Positions 1 through 7,709 of a stretch of 12,993 nt of DNA are shown piece after piece; the stretch's first letter is position 1, and each line of letters begins with the position of its first letter. The notes beneath the pieces were generated by a model. It was not told the origin of the DNA, did no database searches, and saw only the letters and a program-made list of their open reading frames with translations. The DNA is taken from assembly GCA_019412865.1 (NCBI GenBank), contig DXOJ01000819.1, forward strand, positions 1,060 through 14,052, read 5' to 3'. The translations under genes and the position numbers were made by a program. This DNA is from Bacteroides sp. Lineage in GTDB: Bacteria > Bacteroidota > Bacteroidia > Bacteroidales > Bacteroidaceae.

Positions 1-65
1 GTTTATTTTCTGTTTGGCTCTTTTCTTTCTTTCCTTTTTTCGTGAATATCTTAAAAACAGAACAG
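1..65. other. Left-edge intergenic stretch, no gene recognised
   Basis: These bases lie beyond the inverted repeat. Positions 1-41 are strongly pyrimidine-rich on the plus strand (runs such as CTTTTCTTTCTTTCC), hence purine-rich on the operon's strand. One plus-strand frame is open from the edge to 260, but most of it lies antisense to the FISUMP gene or in the repeat and it resembles no protein I know. The edge prevents judging whether a convergent gene ends here. Confidence 0.5.
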
Positions 66-129
66 ATTCCCCGTTATATGAAAGTACCTTGTATCCGGAG
101 ACAGGCAGAAATTTCATATAGCGGGGAAT
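66..129. repeat. 18-base inverted repeat with 28-base spacer, downstream of the operon
   Basis: The left arm (66-83, ATTCCCCGTTATATGAAA) and right arm (112-129, TTTCATATAGCGGGGAAT) are inverted copies matching at 17 of 18 positions. The one mismatch is a U-G wobble in plus-strand RNA and a C-A mismatch in minus-strand RNA. The spacer can form a smaller stem around CTTGT (88-92) and ACAGG (101-105), again with a wobble only on the plus strand. It begins about 40 bases past the last stop codon of the operon. No U-run follows on either strand, so it is not a standard intrinsic terminator. It may be a 3' mRNA-stabilising or terminating structure, or a protein site. Confidence 0.7.
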
Positions 130-139
130 TCTATTTCAT

Positions 140-157
140 ATTCTCAATGAAGAGAAT
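140..157. terminator. Small hairpin just after the operon's last stop codon
   Basis: ATTCTC (140-145) and GAGAAT (152-157) form a perfect 6-base stem with a 6-base loop, about 12 bases past the stop codon of the fimbrillin/FISUMP gene. It is AT-rich and no U-tract follows on the minus strand, so alone it would be a weak terminator. With the larger inverted repeat next to it, it may help end or protect the transcript. Confidence 0.3.
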
Positions 158-169
158 CAACGAAGATAA

Positions 170-2218
170 TCAACGATTCTCGGCATCCTTCATACAACGC
201 ACGGAGAATGCATGGGAACGACCGGAGGAATGTGTCCAGGTCTTATCGGAAACTTTATAATACAGAGAAGTAGCTCCCTGATCCTTGTCATTTCCATAAC
301 TGCTTGCCGATGAGTTAGACCAATAGCAAGCGGCACCCTTAGCGGTATCCAATCCTGTATTATTACCATTATTACCGCCGTTGGAACCCCACTTACAACC
401 TGCCAACGGCCAATAAGCATAGTTCGTACCGTCATAGCAATATTTAAATACCGCAGTTGCGCTCTGTTTCACAAATTCACCTTTCTGTTCTATCTCATCC
501 AATACGCGAGGAGATACAACCCGGTAACCTTTCGGACAAGGATCATAAATAGATTTATGACCGTCAGAAGGATTGAGATAAGTGCTCGATTCGTTCGGGT
601 TACCCCAGAAGTCATCTTTACGATCAGTACGTGCACCGGTCCATGCGCCCAGATACCAGTCGGATTTTGTATTCTCTACATTATTGGTATAAAGCAATGC
701 ACGGGGATTTTCTATAGAGAAGCGGACATTGGTGGCTTGAGTAGGTATGTTAGTACCCACGGTTCCCGACCAGCCCACCGGCGTAGGACGTCCCCACTGG
801 AAGTAAACACCGTTTTGTTTCCAGTTGTCTCCTTCGCATGTCATGTAAGTACCCAAATTACGATCTAACACTACATATCCCGTATTACCATAAGGGTGTT
901 CTGCCGGAGTAGGGGTCATCCAGATAATAAAACTCCAGATAACAGTAGTCTGATCCTCTCCATAGATAGCCACCTGACCGCAACCGCCGTCGTAGCCTCC
1001 ACTTACCTTATAGGTATTAATCGTAATATTGTAATCACTGCCAACAGGAATGATGTCCGTAGTAGAACCATTCACAGCAATCATCTTATGATTAACATTC
1101 AAATCGCACCCGAGAATAGTCTTTGCATACTTAGGTTCTTCCACTTCCATGAAGTTACCACGTGCTTTCACACTAATCGTATTGCTCACACCACTGGTCG
1201 AAATATTCGTCATCAAACAGTTGGATTCACCATAAGCCCATCCACCTGCCAGCAGACGTGTCTCTACAGGCTCGTACCATTCACAGGAATTATCCGAAAG
1301 TTTCAAGTTATTAATAGCAATCGCATTGACTGCATTGGCTTTCAGCTGCTTTCCTTCCTTTAGAATAGGAATTGTAACCGTCTGCCGGTCATTCTCCAGA
1401 GTGACCACAATGTACACCTGTTTGCCGCTTAAATCAGCAGGATACGTAGTCAGATATATATCCTGTGCGGAAGCAAGCAACTCGGGAGTAGTCAGTGAAA
1501 CAGTGGCATACGGTTTGGCATCCGTACCGTATGTCAACTCGTCCGTATCCAGATTCGCGGTAAACGTACCGGAAAGAGGCGTTTTCGTCTCCTTGTCATA
1601 CAGGGAAACACTCTTTAGCCTGTACGTAGAAAGTTCCTGGGACGAGATGCTGAACTTCACATAAGCCATCGCATGATTCAACGTAAATTTGGCAAGCATA
1701 TCCGGACCGCTGACTGTTGCTTTGGCAAATGCAAACCCATACTTTCCAATATGATGACTATCACCCGGACGACTTTGCTCCTGCTCTACAGACAAGGAAG
1801 AAGTTATCTTGTTCCCGTCTTCGGCTAGTTCCGTACTTGCCCGGTACGGGTAATAGATAAGAAGTTCCGTAGCTCCTGCTTCCGCCATCTTCACATCGTC
1901 TGAAGTAAAGACACCGGAATTCTGCCCGATCGATTCATCACTTAATAAAGACTGCACATTGTGAATATCAGTCCCTGCCGTACGGGAGAAAACTCCCAAG
2001 GCATCACCCTCACTCCAAAGCACCGGATAAACATCGCCTGTTTTATCACCGATAGAAACACGCGTCTGCGGAGACGAGAGTCCTACCAGCGTCAGACATG
2101 AACCTGCCGTTACCGGTTCCCGGCCGTTATCGGACGAAATAAGCTCGTCCTGTGTGCAACTTGTCATCATCAGAATCGTTACACCTATTGCATATAATTT
2201 ATTTTTCATACCATTCAT
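170..2218 (-). CDS. Fimbrillin (Mfa)-like / FISUMP-domain surface lipoprotein
   Basis: This 682-residue lipoprotein is probably surface-displayed and may bind glycan for the PUL; no enzyme motif is visible. The lipobox cysteine is residue 21 (MMTSC|TQDEL), with acidic residues following as in exported lipoproteins. The N-terminal half (about 37-305) resembles Bacteroidales fimbrillin/Mfa-like domains, with TRVSIGDKTGDVYPVLWSEGD and the late KANAVNAIAINNLKL. A middle beta region (about 315-435) ends in VIWSFIIWMTP. The C-terminal region (about 443-677) is a FISUMP-type domain: GYVVLDRNLGTYMT, NGVYFQWGRPTP, IYDPCPKGYRV and a final HAFSVRCMKD. Residues 611-622 are a Gly/Asn-rich loop, and several cysteines could pair. 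Met4 (2209) is an alternative start giving MKNK as the n-region. It is the last gene of the operon, 21 bases after the small lipoprotein. It probably takes the place of a SusE/SusF-type binding protein, although SusE/F genes usually follow susD directly. It could instead be a minor pilus-like adhesin; cargo and ligand are unknown. Confidence 0.88.
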   Translation of the reverse strand: MNGMKNKLYAIGVTILMMTSCTQDELISSDNGREPVTAGSCLTLVGLSSPQTRVSIGDKTGDVYPVLWSEGDALGVFSRTAGTDIHNVQSLLSDESIGQNSGVFTSDDVKMAEAGATELLIYYPYRASTELAEDGNKITSSLSVEQEQSRPGDSHHIGKYGFAFAKATVSGPDMLAKFTLNHAMAYVKFSISSQELSTYRLKSVSLYDKETKTPLSGTFTANLDTDELTYGTDAKPYATVSLTTPELLASAQDIYLTTYPADLSGKQVYIVVTLENDRQTVTIPILKEGKQLKANAVNAIAINNLKLSDNSCEWYEPVETRLLAGGWAYGESNCLMTNISTSGVSNTISVKARGNFMEVEEPKYAKTILGCDLNVNHKMIAVNGSTTDIIPVGSDYNITINTYKVSGGYDGGCGQVAIYGEDQTTVIWSFIIWMTPTPAEHPYGNTGYVVLDRNLGTYMTCEGDNWKQNGVYFQWGRPTPVGWSGTVGTNIPTQATNVRFSIENPRALLYTNNVENTKSDWYLGAWTGARTDRKDDFWGNPNESSTYLNPSDGHKSIYDPCPKGYRVVSPRVLDEIEQKGEFVKQSATAVFKYCYDGTNYAYWPLAGCKWGSNGGNNGNNTGLDTAKGAACYWSNSSASSYGNDKDQGATSLYYKVSDKTWTHSSGRSHAFSVRCMKDAENR

Positions 2219-2239
2219 TCTTTTGAGTTACATCCTCGT

Positions 2240-2713
2240 TTACCATTCATTCTCTTCCAGATCACCGGCAGAACCGCCATCACTCCATGCGCCTTCTGTT
2301 CCTGCCGCTTTCCAAGTCTGAAAAGCGGAACACACGGCACGCCCCTCGGCATTATAGGCAATGATAGCACTAATGTAATTCACTCCCGGACGCAATCCTT
2401 CGGTGACTTTACGGGTATAGGGCAGAGATACCGGTTCTCCGTTTTCTTCTACGAATTTCACCAGCTTCACTTCAATGTTATAGTCAAAGCCGATGTCGGC
2501 CACCGGATAGAAATCAATGACTTTCGCTCCGAATGTAGTACCTGTTTGCTGTTCGGAAGTAATCAGAGCCGTATTGTCTGCAATCTCCGAAACTGTCAGG
2601 TTCATGGTGGGGATGACACGTGGAGCCGAATCATCCTTGTCCGAACAGGAGGCAGTTATCAGCAGTAATACGAAGATAAATGCCATGCTTATATGTAAGT
2701 TCTTCATAATCAT
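2240..2713 (-). CDS. Small surface lipoprotein with FN3-like beta domain, function unknown
   Basis: This 157-residue protein is not recognised as a named family. The signal peptide leads to a lipobox with the cysteine at residue 23 (ITASC|SDKDDS); the acidic residues after it resemble an export signal, so display on the cell surface is likely. The mature part (about 35-137) looks like one immunoglobulin or FN3-type beta sandwich: an early strand around NTALITSE, a middle strand around YNIEVKLVKFVEE, and the FN3-like LRPGVNYISAIIAYNAEGRAVCSAFQTW (107-134). The tail is Gly-rich and then acidic, ending EENEW. A second possible start is Met3 (2707), which gives the tidier n-region MKNLH. It lies 12 bases after GH88 and 21 bases before the FISUMP lipoprotein, so it is part of the operon. 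A role as an accessory glycan-binding or scaffold protein is inferred only from location and fold; there are no catalytic motifs. Confidence 0.85.
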   Translation of the reverse strand: MIMKNLHISMAFIFVLLLITASCSDKDDSAPRVIPTMNLTVSEIADNTALITSEQQTGTTFGAKVIDFYPVADIGFDYNIEVKLVKFVEENGEPVSLPYTRKVTEGLRPGVNYISAIIAYNAEGRAVCSAFQTWKAAGTEGAWSDGGSAGDLEENEW

Positions 2714-2725
2714 ATTGTATTAGTT

Positions 2726-3907
2726 TTATTTTTGTAGATTCTTATACCGTAGCAATGCTTCTAAAAAGTAATAATCGGCATACGTCAGGGGGACATCTAC
2801 TTCGCTTTTATCTGGAAGTGCGCCTACGCTATGCTTCAGGAGGAAGTTCCCGTTCGTATCCGGTTCGGCCAGATACTCTTTCGAGGCAAGCGTGCGAAGT
2901 TGCTTTTCCGCCATGGTAAGATAAGATTCCTTGGCTTCCGTTCCGGGGATATAGCGGCTTAGCTCGATAAAAGCAGAGGCCATGATAGCGGCAGCAGAAG
3001 CATCCCGATAGGAGTGTTCTTCCACCGGAGCGTCAAAGTCCCAGTAAGGAATACCGTCGGCAGGTAGACGGCGGAGCAGCATATCGGCAATATGTCCGGC
3101 TTGCAACAGATAATTCTGATAACCCGTCAGGCGGAACATCATCGTATAGCTATACAAGGCCCATGCCTGTCCACGGCTCCAGGAAGAATCGTCCGAGAAG
3201 CCCTGCACTGTCTGCTTGCCGCGCACCGCTCCGGTTTCAGGATCGTAATCCACCAGATGATACGTAGAGTAATCATCGCGGAAATGATTCAGGATAGTGG
3301 TGTTGGCATGTGTGCAGGCTATGTTCTGCAAAGAATCATCGGCATAGGCTTTCGACATGGATAACAGTAATTCCAGATTCATCATATTGTCAATAATCAC
3401 CGGAAACTTCCAGTCACAACCTTTGCGCACAAAGTCCCAGCTACGGATTACACCGGTGGTAGGTTTGAAGCGGGTTGACAAGGATTTAGCTCCCTGATAG
3501 AGCACCTGTTTATAAGCCTCATTGCCCGTCAGCCGGAAAGCATTCCCATAACTGCAGTTCAACTGGAAACCTACATCGTGATCTCTGGTCACGTACTGTA
3601 TAGAGTCGAGTTTCAGCGTATTCTTCTCGGCCAGCGCCTTCACAGCATCGTTCCGGGTATATTCATAGATATACCAGAGGGAGCCGGGATAGAACCCGCT
3701 GCACCACCAATAGATATTCGAAGGGACAAACTCACCCTCGGCAGAGAGCGTGCGGGGAAGTGTCTTTTCCGTCAGGCGGGTATCCATATTCGTGTATTGT
3801 TGCTCTGCAACGGTAAACACACGGTCAATCAGCGCCTCCATTGGCTCCTGCCTGGAGCAGGATGCCAATGTTAGAAGTCCTAGTATAGATAATAATAAGA
3901 TTCTCAT
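2726..3907 (-). CDS. GH88 unsaturated glucuronyl hydrolase (lipoprotein)
   Basis: This 393-residue enzyme removes the 4,5-unsaturated uronic acid that lyases leave at the non-reducing end of oligosaccharides, acting by hydration of the double bond rather than classic hydrolysis. GH88 features are all present: WWCSGFYPGSLWYIYEYT (67-84), RDHDVGFQLNCSYGNAFRLTG (from 108) and FPVIIDNMMNLELLL (168-182). By analogy with Bacillus unsaturated glucuronyl hydrolase, Asp111 and Asp173 are the likely catalytic pair. DSSWSRGQAWALYSYTMMFRLTG (from 240) and the C-terminal PLTYADYYFLEALLRY are also typical. The DHDxGF motif and paired Asp favour GH88 over the related GH105. The signal peptide ends at Cys17 (LASC|SRQEP) with no clear acidic export signal, so it is probably held in the periplasm. 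It lies 14 bases after the second lyase and 12 bases before the small lipoprotein gene, fitting its job downstream of both lyases. Length is normal for the family. Confidence 0.94.
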   Translation of the reverse strand: MRILLLSILGLLTLASCSRQEPMEALIDRVFTVAEQQYTNMDTRLTEKTLPRTLSAEGEFVPSNIYWWCSGFYPGSLWYIYEYTRNDAVKALAEKNTLKLDSIQYVTRDHDVGFQLNCSYGNAFRLTGNEAYKQVLYQGAKSLSTRFKPTTGVIRSWDFVRKGCDWKFPVIIDNMMNLELLLSMSKAYADDSLQNIACTHANTTILNHFRDDYSTYHLVDYDPETGAVRGKQTVQGFSDDSSWSRGQAWALYSYTMMFRLTGYQNYLLQAGHIADMLLRRLPADGIPYWDFDAPVEEHSYRDASAAAIMASAFIELSRYIPGTEAKESYLTMAEKQLRTLASKEYLAEPDTNGNFLLKHSVGALPDKSEVDVPLTYADYYFLEALLRYKNLQK

Positions 3908-3921
3908 ACGTTCAATTCATT

Positions 3922-5853
3922 TTATTTGGGGGACAGGGTTGTAGTAAATGTGGCAGTCTGGTTGGCTGTGACCGTTGCTTCAAAGCCGACCATATAAGTG
4001 CCCGGATTAGCCTGGTCATAAGAGTTTTCACTAGTGGTACTCCATGTTTTGTAGGTAGGCTTCACGGTTCCGCTGGCTGTGAGATACATCACTTTGCTTC
4101 CATTAGTTAGTACGATGCGGTTACTTTCCACCGTCGGGACGGCAGGCGTCACCATGCACCAGCGTACTTTGGCGGATTTATCCGTTCTTGCCTTTATCTC
4201 ATCCATGACTACTAAATCTTTATCGTTCACGATTTTCACGGTACGGGTAGCGGATGCAGCCTGATCGGACACTACTTCTGTCAGATCGAAAGTGGCTCCC
4301 AATTCCGTAGCAGTGTTGATGGTAGTGGTCAGGGTAGCCGCACCGTCCACCCGGTGACGGGCATCATTGATTGAGATCGTGCTATGATTGAGATTATTCA
4401 GGCGGAATACATCCCAACGCATCGAATTCTGTCCCATATCCCAAAGATTACCACCCAAACCGGCCAGTACCGACTCAAGAGTTGTATAACTTTGCAGACC
4501 GAAATCCATCGACCAACGCACTCCATACGCATCGTATACAAATGAACCGGCATCCATGTGCCCATGACTAGAACCGGCCTTGCCCCCTTTGATACCGAGG
4601 TATTTATCCGTATCCGTGTATGTCCAGTCGGTATGCACCATCACCACAGGCGTTTCCCCTTTTCCACTCCATAGCTTATTGGAAGGGGCGGAGATCGCAT
4701 CCAGATTCAGATTATTGGCAAAAGCCATAATCATTGGCAGTAAGCGGTTTTCGGCACAGGAAGCGTATTCACCGTTCTTCAGCATTTTCAGTTCATTATA
4801 GAGCAATGACGGGTTACTGTATTTATCGGCAAACCACCATGAAGCAAGTGCTGCGGTAGAAGAGGGAGCACAGTCCGAATAATTAAAGAACTTGCTGTTC
4901 AACCCTGTCATATACAACATATATTCTGCCGTCTTGGAGAATCCCGGTGTATCGGAAAGTCCGTTATCCGTGCCAAGCGTACTGTTGAGGGCGGCAAGCA
5001 TCAACACCTGATAAAGCGTGCCGTAACACCAGTAACCGCTGCCCTCCGGATAGTTGCCATCGGGAGAGTACATCACTTCCAATGCAGGTTTATTGGATTC
5101 TAAAGCCTTTTCAATCATGTCCTTTGCTTCGGAAGGATTGTTTTCATAAGAGGCCAGTGCCGCACAGACCAGTCCGCCATTACAAACCTGGTTCCAGTTG
5201 TTGGTAGCTTCATAGAAGTTTAGGTTCCAGTTCTTGTTCTGTGCCTGTTGGAAAGCAAACTTCAGCAATGCGTTGGCTGCTTTCGTACGGGTGGAGGCAC
5301 TTAGTTCGTTATAGAGCCAGTCGTAGCCGAAAGCAACGGCCGTAGCCATTTCGCCCACATCGAGAAAGTGACGTTTCGAGTTCCAGTCGGGAAAGTTGCA
5401 TACGGCATTGATATCGGTTTCCGCTTTAGTCAGATATTTGGCATCGCCAGTCATCCGGTAGGCATAAGCGCAGGTGAAAATACGCAATAAAGCATCACGG
5501 GAAACGTCGAGAATACGTTTGTTGCTGGCATCCAGCTTATAAGTCAGTGCCGTTGCGTTCATCCCTTTGCTGTTGCACACTCCCATAATGGTGTTATGCA
5601 GCAAGGTCAGATTGGCACTCGCATTTGCATCCACTTTGGCTTTCAATGCAGTGAAAGCCTCGGCGTTCATCAACAGACGAGGATGGTTATCCGCAGTCAG
5701 TTTGGAATAATCCAGTCCACCCTCCGGCTCCGTAGGATTCGGTTTCTCATGGGTAGATCCCGGACGGAATCTGTTCTCGTCCTCATCGGAACAACTTACG
5801 GCTGTTCCTACGAAGAAAGCTATGATGATTGTTTTAAAAAGAATCGTTTTCAT
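3922..5853 (-). CDS. Heparinase II/III-like polysaccharide lyase, probably cell-surface lipoprotein
   Basis: This 643-residue lyase is a paralogue of the preceding gene and has the same architecture: an alpha/alpha toroid (about 50-390) followed by a heparinase II/III beta-sandwich domain (about 400-643). Matching motifs are FLDVGEM (163-169), NNWNQVCNGG (218-227), YPEGSGYWCYG (268-278), SSHGHMDAGSF (428-438) and NLNHSTISI (487-495). The putative Asn, Tyr and His catalytic positions are therefore all kept, and both copies should be active. Its signal peptide ends at Cys21 (AVSC|SDEDE). The acidic run right after the cysteine resembles the Bacteroidetes lipoprotein export signal, so the enzyme is predicted to face outside the cell. 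A Pro/Glu/Gly-rich tether (about 30-47) links the lipid anchor to the fold, which also suits a surface enzyme. It starts 21 bases after the first lyase and ends 14 bases before the GH88 gene. Superfamily assignment is strong; PL family and substrate are unresolved. Confidence 0.88.
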   Translation of the reverse strand: MKTILFKTIIIAFFVGTAVSCSDEDENRFRPGSTHEKPNPTEPEGGLDYSKLTADNHPRLLMNAEAFTALKAKVDANASANLTLLHNTIMGVCNSKGMNATALTYKLDASNKRILDVSRDALLRIFTCAYAYRMTGDAKYLTKAETDINAVCNFPDWNSKRHFLDVGEMATAVAFGYDWLYNELSASTRTKAANALLKFAFQQAQNKNWNLNFYEATNNWNQVCNGGLVCAALASYENNPSEAKDMIEKALESNKPALEVMYSPDGNYPEGSGYWCYGTLYQVLMLAALNSTLGTDNGLSDTPGFSKTAEYMLYMTGLNSKFFNYSDCAPSSTAALASWWFADKYSNPSLLYNELKMLKNGEYASCAENRLLPMIMAFANNLNLDAISAPSNKLWSGKGETPVVMVHTDWTYTDTDKYLGIKGGKAGSSHGHMDAGSFVYDAYGVRWSMDFGLQSYTTLESVLAGLGGNLWDMGQNSMRWDVFRLNNLNHSTISINDARHRVDGAATLTTTINTATELGATFDLTEVVSDQAASATRTVKIVNDKDLVVMDEIKARTDKSAKVRWCMVTPAVPTVESNRIVLTNGSKVMYLTASGTVKPTYKTWSTTSENSYDQANPGTYMVGFEATVTANQTATFTTTLSPK

Positions 5854-5874
5854 GGTTCAATGAATTTATTTGTA

Positions 5875-7689
5875 TTACTTCAAAGGAATAAGTCGTACTT
5901 TCAGTTGCGAGGCACGATTGGCAGGAATCACCGTTTCAAAGCCAACGCGGATGGTTCCCGGATTGCGGAAATCATATTCATGCGGGGGCACGTTGGACCA
6001 GATTTTCATTTCTACTTCCGTACCGGTATCTGCTGTCAGGAGCATCCGTTGTCCGTCTTTAGTCAATTCTATGCGGTTCTTGCCTGTAATCTTGGCTTCT
6101 GCCGGAGTGACCATAATCCAGGATACGGTAGCTTCCTTATCGCGCGTCTCCAAGCGGTCTATTACTTCCAGATGGTCTTTCTGATCCAATATCACGGTGC
6201 GGACAGCTTTCTTCACACTATTGGCAAACACAGTCGACAGGTCTACTTCCGCCCCTTTCTGTTTCTTCGACTCGAAAGTACGGGTGATCGGGGCATTGCT
6301 CTCTACCAAATGGCGTTCTCCGTTAATCGTCAACGTATTGTGAGCGATATTGCTTAGCCGGAATACTTCCCAGCGTTGTCCGTTCTGCGACATATTCCAC
6401 AGGTCCACTCCCTTACTTTCGAGTGTGATATAACTCTGCATCCCCAAGTCCATCGCCCAACGCACTCCGTCTCTCTCGAAGATAAACGACCCGGCATCCA
6501 TGTGTGCATGAGAGGTAGAGGGCGAACCTCCTTTCACTCCCAGATAGGTATCTTTCTTGCTGTCCCATCCGCCACGGTAGATAAACACAGGCGTATCTCC
6601 ACGGTTAAACCAGAAGTTTTTCTTCGGCTTTCCGATCCGGTTCAGGTCGAGCTGTGAACAGAACACCATCAGGCTGGGCAGTAAACGGTCTTCGGCAAAC
6701 TGCATATCCGGGCGGTCGAGATACTGACGTTCAATCCACAACAGGGAAAGGTCTTTCTCCTTGCCTGCAAACCAGAACATCATCATGTTACATTCCGCCT
6801 CTACCGGAGAATCCGAGAAACAGAAGCAGTCTCCACTCGGAGCCGTCATATACTGCATGAAACGGGCAGACTCCTTAAATCCGGGGGCTTGGGAGAGCCC
6901 ATTGTCTGTGCCGAAAGCACTTTCGAGCGCAGCAATGAGCATTACCTGAAAACTCGTCCCGTACCCCCAATATCCGAATCCTTCGGGATAACCTCCATCA
7001 GGACCATAGCCTACCATCGCTTTCGGATTTGTCTCCATGCATTTCTCGATAATACCTTTCGAAATCTCCGGAATCTCTTCGAAAAGAGCCAGTGCACCAT
7101 ACGCCAATCCACTATTACATACGGAATTCCAGTTATTCTTGGCAGTGTAGAACCAGGCATGACGGGTATTCTTTGCCGCATCAAATCCTTTTTCGATGAT
7201 TGCTTCGCGCACTACCCGGCGGGTGTCGGGCTGCAAAGAATCGTACAGCCAGTCATAACCGATAGCCAATGCCATTACCATCTCACCCACATCCAGGAAA
7301 TGAGTGGGATTCCAGTCGGTGAAACGGCTGACAGCGAGCATCTCCTGTTCCGCACGGTGAGCGTATTTCTTATCTCCCGTCATACGGTAAGCGTATGAGA
7401 GGTAATAGATACGCTTCAATGCGATGCGCGAAATCGCCAACAGGCGTTTGCCCTCCTTGATACGTTCCACAGGTGGTTCCGTAAGTGTCCGGTCGCAAAG
7501 TTCCATGATCCGTTGGTGAACTGCTGCCAACGGGGGATACTCCGCAATAGCTTTCTTAATAGCTTCTTCTCCGCCCTCCGGCAATAACAGTCGGGGATGA
7601 GGCGCTATCTTGCCATAGTCAAACTGTTGCGCAAATACACCTGTGCAACCGGATACAAAAATGAGTAATAGTAAAAGTATTTTCTTCAT
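5875..7689 (-). CDS. Heparinase II/III-like polysaccharide lyase, probably periplasmic
   Basis: This 604-residue protein probably cleaves a uronic-acid-containing polysaccharide by beta-elimination, leaving an unsaturated uronic acid at the new non-reducing end. It has the two-part heparinase II/III layout: an alpha/alpha toroid (about 30-350) with FLDVGEM (131-137), NNWNSVCNSG (185-194) and YPEGFGYWGYG (234-244), then a beta-sandwich domain (about 365-604) with SHAHMDAGSF (393-402) and NIAHNTLTI (447-455). By analogy with the superfamily, an Asn in NNWN, a Tyr in GYW and a His in SHAH are likely catalytic, and His/Asp of the beta domain could bind a structural metal; this is inference. The N-terminus is ambiguous: VSGC|T (Cys15) fits a lipobox, while VFA|QQ (20/21) fits signal peptidase I. 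No acidic export signal follows either site, so a periplasmic location is favoured. It is a paralogue of the next gene, 21 bases downstream. The CAZy PL family was not assigned; PL12, PL15, PL21, PL33 and newer heparinase-fold families are options. Confidence 0.88.
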   Translation of the reverse strand: MKKILLLLLIFVSGCTGVFAQQFDYGKIAPHPRLLLPEGGEEAIKKAIAEYPPLAAVHQRIMELCDRTLTEPPVERIKEGKRLLAISRIALKRIYYLSYAYRMTGDKKYAHRAEQEMLAVSRFTDWNPTHFLDVGEMVMALAIGYDWLYDSLQPDTRRVVREAIIEKGFDAAKNTRHAWFYTAKNNWNSVCNSGLAYGALALFEEIPEISKGIIEKCMETNPKAMVGYGPDGGYPEGFGYWGYGTSFQVMLIAALESAFGTDNGLSQAPGFKESARFMQYMTAPSGDCFCFSDSPVEAECNMMMFWFAGKEKDLSLLWIERQYLDRPDMQFAEDRLLPSLMVFCSQLDLNRIGKPKKNFWFNRGDTPVFIYRGGWDSKKDTYLGVKGGSPSTSHAHMDAGSFIFERDGVRWAMDLGMQSYITLESKGVDLWNMSQNGQRWEVFRLSNIAHNTLTINGERHLVESNAPITRTFESKKQKGAEVDLSTVFANSVKKAVRTVILDQKDHLEVIDRLETRDKEATVSWIMVTPAEAKITGKNRIELTKDGQRMLLTADTGTEVEMKIWSNVPPHEYDFRNPGTIRVGFETVIPANRASQLKVRLIPLK

Positions 7690-7709
7690 CCTTATTCAAA
7701 TCTTTATGA

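Noticed and set aside
66..129. Phase-variable invertible promoter bounded by inverted repeats
   Set aside because: The 28-base spacer is far shorter than known Bacteroides invertible promoter segments, no recombinase is nearby and no promoter motif is seen in the spacer.
66..129. CRISPR or insertion-sequence remnant
   Set aside because: There are only two inverted arms, no direct repeats with spacers, no transposase fragment and no target-site duplication.
3..260. Plus-strand open frame running from the window edge to 260 (internal ATG at 42)
   Set aside because: It lies antisense to the FISUMP gene for its last 90 bases and runs through the inverted repeat; the translation resembles no protein I know and has no ribosome-binding signal. 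A chance open frame is likelier, though the window edge prevents a firm verdict.
5596..6357. 253-codon plus-strand frame spanning the junction of the two lyase genes
   Set aside because: It covers the ends of two well-supported minus-strand genes and has no family resemblance, so it is treated as a shadow.
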